The notes under the pieces were generated by a model. That model saw only the letters and a program-made list of their open reading frames with translations, searched no databases and had not been told where the DNA came from. Below, piece after piece: positions 6,540 to 9,405 of a DNA stretch of 9,405 bases. The stretch's first letter is position 1. The number at the start of each line of letters is the position of its first letter. Both the position numbers and the translations under genes were made by a program. The DNA is from Parvularculaceae bacterium (GTDB lineage: Bacteria; Pseudomonadota; Alphaproteobacteria; Caulobacterales; Parvularculaceae): the NCBI GenBank assembly GCA_027080545.1, contig JALWRV010000012.1:1-9405 (forward strand). The letters run 5' to 3'.

Positions 6540-7538
6540 ATGCGTACTGTATATCTCTTTTTATTGTTAATTCTCCTTTTGGTTGTGGGTTATTTCGTGG
6601 CGGCCAAGTCTGGCTGGTTGCCTTGGACGCAGGATCAAGGGCTGCAATCGGGCACACAGACAAGCGAAACCGTCGATCCGGGGGCGCAAACGCCGGTGGA
6701 TGAAGGGGTATCGCTGCCGAGCTTTGATCTTGTGCGGGTGGATCGCTCAGGGTTTGCGGTGATTGCCGGGCAGGCCGAGCCGGGCTCTACGGTGACGCTT
6801 TTCGCCAATGGGGAGGAGTTGGCCCGCGAGGAGGCGGGGCCCGATGGGGCCTGGGCCATCAACACCGAAACCCCCTTGAAATCGGGCCCGGTGGAACTGA
6901 CCATCACCATGACCACGCAAGATGGTTTTACGGTTCAGTCGGATGAAACCGTGGTCGTCTATGTGCCGGAAAATGATCGGGAGAAACCGTTGGTGCTGCG
7001 CACAACCCCGGGAGGGGCCAGCATGGTTTTACAAAGCCCTGATGATCGGGACATTTCGCTGGGGCCGTTGGCGCTGGAGACCATTGATTATGATAATTCC
7101 GGCAGTGTGATTTTTGCTGGTCGTGGCACGCCCGGGGCTATGGTGCAGATTTTTGCCGATGGGCAATTTGTGGCGCAGGATAATGTTGACGAAGAGGGGC
7201 GCTGGTCCATCGTCGCCAATGTCGCTCCTGGGCTTTACACTTTGTTGGTGGTGCAGCTCGACCAGTTTGGCAAGCCCGCCTATGCGCTGGAAGTGCCCTT
7301 CAAACGCGAAGCCCATGATGATGTGCTGTTTCGTGACGGGGCGGTGGTGGTGCAGCCGGGGAATAATTTGTGGACCATCTCACGGCGCATCTATGGGCGC
7401 GGGGCGCAATATACCATCATCTATCGCGCCAATGCGGACCAGATACGCGATCCTGATTTGATCTATCCGGGGCAGATTTTTGATATACCGGAAGAAGAGG
7501 GTGAAGAGACCTCAGATGAGGGGTCATCGGACCAATAA
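6540..7538 (+). CDS. Membrane-anchored protein with two Ig-like repeats and a C-terminal LysM domain
   Basis: A 332-residue envelope protein that probably binds peptidoglycan through LysM. A hydrophobic segment at residues 4-21 is a signal anchor or an uncleaved signal peptide, followed by a low-complexity linker rich in Q, S, T and G (about 30-58). Two similar Ig-like (Big-type) repeats follow, at about 62-142 and 180-255. They share the pattern 'AGxxxPGxxVxxFAxGxxxxxxxxxxxGxW': compare AGQAEPGSTVTLFANGEEL (76-94) with AGRGTPGAMVQIFADGQFV (193-211). A LysM domain covers about 270-317, with VVQPGNNLWTISRRIYG (270-286), IYRANADQI (294-302) and LIYPGQIFDIP (307-317). The tail is acidic. The start is ATG at 6540 with a weak AGG at 6531-6533. 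The gene converges on the RND gene with a 27-base gap; only a weak CGGAC/GTCCG stem (7528-7545) spans its stop codon. The partner and precise role are unknown. Confidence 0.9.
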   Translation: MRTVYLFLLLILLLVVGYFVAAKSGWLPWTQDQGLQSGTQTSETVDPGAQTPVDEGVSLPSFDLVRVDRSGFAVIAGQAEPGSTVTLFANGEELAREEAGPDGAWAINTETPLKSGPVELTITMTTQDGFTVQSDETVVVYVPENDREKPLVLRTTPGGASMVLQSPDDRDISLGPLALETIDYDNSGSVIFAGRGTPGAMVQIFADGQFVAQDNVDEEGRWSIVANVAPGLYTLLVVQLDQFGKPAYALEVPFKREAHDDVLFRDGAVVVQPGNNLWTISRRIYGRGAQYTIIYRANADQIRDPDLIYPGQIFDIPEEEGEETSDEGSSDQ

Positions 7539-7565
7539 GCGTCCGTGTGGCTTTGTTGGGTGATC

Positions 7566-9405
7566 CTATTCAGCAGCGGTGCGTAAATCCTTGTCCCCAT
7601 CGGGGGCGCCTTGATCAATGCCATTTTCTTCTCCCAGATCCGGCCATATACGATCTGGGGAGACTTCTGGCAGGCCGCGCCAACGACGCCAGCGTCGCAT
7701 TAAAATGCTCGGAGCGGCGAGCATGACGGGGGTTAATATCAGGGTCAAAATGGTTGAAAAGGCCAAGCCATAGACCACCGCTGAGGATAGTAGAACCCAC
7801 CAGTCGGATGTGGCCGAGCCAATGCCCACCGTGCCGTTGGCGAAATTGACATTGATCTCGAAAACCAGAGGCAACAGCCCGAGAATGGTGGTGCCGGTGG
7901 TGAGCAGGACCGGCCGCACGCGTTGGGCGGCGGTGCGAATGGCCGCTTCTATCTCGTCAATGCCCCGGCGCAAAAGGTGGTGGTAGGTATCGATCAGCAC
8001 GATATTATTATTGACCACAATGCCCGCCAGCGCCACGATTCCCACGCCGGTCATAATGATAGAGAAATATTGCCCGGTAATGGCGATGCCGAAAAGCACA
8101 CCAAACACGGAAAACACCACGGCGGTTAGGGTGAGGACCGCGTGATAATAGGAGTTGAACTGCAACAATAGAATGACCCCGATCATAAACAAGGAAGCGG
8201 CCATGGCCATTTGGAAAAATATTGCCGCATCATCCCGGTCTTCCGAATTACCTTGCAGGCGCCAGCTTACATCGTCGCCAATGTTGCGCTCAATGACCCC
8301 TGACGCCAGCCAATCCTGTACCGCCTGAATGGCCACATCTTGACCGACTATGTTTTGTGGGTCTTCTGCGTTGGCGTTGGCTTTCACATCGGCCACCCGG
8401 CGGCCATCGCGTCTTGAAATGCGGTCTACTTGTGGGCGCGCCCGTCTGGTCACGAAATTGGAAATCGGTACGGCCCCCAGCGGGGTTTCAATGCGCAGGG
8501 ATTTTAAGGCATCAAGGGTGCGCTCTTTTTCCGGGAAGCGAATGCGAATATCGACTTCGTCATTACTATCGTCCGGCCGATAATGATCGACCAGCAAGCC
8601 ATTGGTTACCAATTGCATGGCGGCACCAACATCGGCAACGCTTAGCCCGTATAGACCGGCCTTTTCCCGATCAACCACCATTTCCCATTCTAGCCCGGGA
8701 AGGGGGCGGTTATCTTCAATATCCATAAATGTGTGTAATGCACGACCATTTACTTGAGTGTGGGCCTGCTCCATGAATTGTCGCAGCAGCAAAGCGGCCG
8801 CTTGGGCGTCGGCAAAATTGGTTGCGGAAAATTCCACCTGTACATCTTTGCCGCGTTCCGGTCCCGTGGGGGGTTGGCGCACTTCGATCACCACCCCGGG
8901 CAGGCCGGCGGTGAGGGTGCGCAAATCTTCCAGCACGATGGAGGAATGTTCGCGCTCTGCATAGGGTAGCAGGTCAATGGTTAGCTGGGCCACGGTTTCG
9001 GGCGGTTGATCGCGCCCGCGTGAGACCACCGACCCGGTTTGGGCGTAGATATATTCGATGGCCGGATGATCTTCGATGAGGGATTGAACCTCCATGGCCA
9101 AATCAATCCGTTCTTCGGCGCTCATATTGCCACGGCCTTGTATCAGCACCAGCACCCGTTCATCATCATTGCGGATGAAAAACTCAAAGTCTGGGCTGGC
9201 GGCGCGGAAGGCCATGAAACATATGACGACCAATCCGAAAACGGACAGGCTGACCAGTAGGGGGCGCTGGATCAATCGTTCGATCAATCGTGCGTAAAAG
9301 CCTGTCAGGCCCGGCAATTGGCGCGGGTTTTGAAAATCGCTGTCGATTACCTCTATATTTTTTTTGGTGCGGCCGCGAAAACCGAATTTTTTCAAAAAGG
9401 ATGGT
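7566..9405 (-). CDS. RND-family efflux transporter permease, C-terminal part (5' end cut by window edge)
   Basis: Inner-membrane proton-driven efflux permease of the AcrB/HAE type, of which the last 612 residues are visible. Full members have about 1030-1060 residues, so the first part lies beyond 9405. The frame stays open to the edge (codons for P, S, F precede the TTG at 9395), so that TTG is not the start. Numbering from that TTG: the helix equivalent to TM7 is at about 46-65; the second large periplasmic loop spans about 66-392; five helices (TM8-12) follow at about 395-560. VNNNIVLIDTY (461-471) and RVRPVLLTTGTTILGLLPL (492-510) are the TM10/TM11 signatures. The TM4 aspartates needed for proton relay are outside the window. 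The C-terminal tail (about 570-609) is hydrophilic and acidic. The substrate is unknown and no adaptor or outer-membrane partner is visible. Confidence 0.93.
   Translation of the reverse strand, partial: PSFLKKFGFRGRTKKNIEVIDSDFQNPRQLPGLTGFYARLIERLIQRPLLVSLSVFGLVVICFMAFRAASPDFEFFIRNDDERVLVLIQGRGNMSAEERIDLAMEVQSLIEDHPAIEYIYAQTGSVVSRGRDQPPETVAQLTIDLLPYAEREHSSIVLEDLRTLTAGLPGVVIEVRQPPTGPERGKDVQVEFSATNFADAQAAALLLRQFMEQAHTQVNGRALHTFMDIEDNRPLPGLEWEMVVDREKAGLYGLSVADVGAAMQLVTNGLLVDHYRPDDSNDEVDIRIRFPEKERTLDALKSLRIETPLGAVPISNFVTRRARPQVDRISRRDGRRVADVKANANAEDPQNIVGQDVAIQAVQDWLASGVIERNIGDDVSWRLQGNSEDRDDAAIFFQMAMAASLFMIGVILLLQFNSYYHAVLTLTAVVFSVFGVLFGIAITGQYFSIIMTGVGIVALAGIVVNNNIVLIDTYHHLLRRGIDEIEAAIRTAAQRVRPVLLTTGTTILGLLPLVFEINVNFANGTVGIGSATSDWWVLLSSAVVYGLAFSTILTLILTPVMLAAPSILMRRWRRWRGLPEVSPDRIWPDLGEENGIDQGAPDGDKDLRTAAE

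Noticed and set aside
9393..9395. TTG at 9395 as the RND start codon, implying a complete 609-residue protein
   Set aside because: The frame is open upstream to the edge and the visible part matches only the second half of an RND permease.

Overview
The window looks like an ordinary stretch of chromosome from a Gram-negative proteobacterium, most likely an alphaproteobacterium of the Rhodospirillales or a related group. The grounds are a UbiD-type ubiquinone-pathway decarboxylase, an RND efflux permease, a short glutamyl-tRNA synthetase of the HVGN type, and moderately GC-rich coding with frequent GCG, CTG/TTG and GGG/GGC codons. The taxonomic call is inference; there is no rRNA or other strong marker.

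Layout, left to right: ubiD (98-1663, +); a 287-base gap; a SulP-family anion transporter with a STAS domain (1951-3759, +); a small YjdM/PhnA-type zinc-ribbon protein (3775-4128, -); a divergent gap; gltX (4346-5692, +); a LOG-family phosphoribohydrolase-like protein (5713-6279, -); a 260-base divergent gap with several inverted repeats; a membrane-anchored protein with two Ig-like repeats and a C-terminal LysM domain (6540-7538, +); and the C-terminal half of an RND efflux permease (7566 to the right edge, -), cut by the end of the window. I see no tRNA, rRNA, CRISPR array, insertion sequence or phage gene.

From SulP onward every gene faces its neighbour. Convergent pairs are separated by only 15, 20 and 27 bases and divergent pairs by about 220-260 bases. 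The genes are therefore probably transcribed singly, not as an operon, and they do not form one pathway: ubiquinone biosynthesis, anion transport, translation, nucleotide processing, cell-envelope binding and efflux are all represented.

I found no convincing undescribed multi-gene system. The most noteworthy signals are non-coding. Nested inverted repeats upstream of the LysM gene (6399-6518) could fold as a three-way junction. Strong hairpins lie upstream of the LOG gene (6311-6348) and upstream of yjdM (4171-4199). The leader of the SulP gene has competing hairpins and a tiny Cys-containing ORF. On the protein side, the HVGN-type GluRS with a degraded zinc site and the Cys-rich tail of the SulP transporter merit a look.
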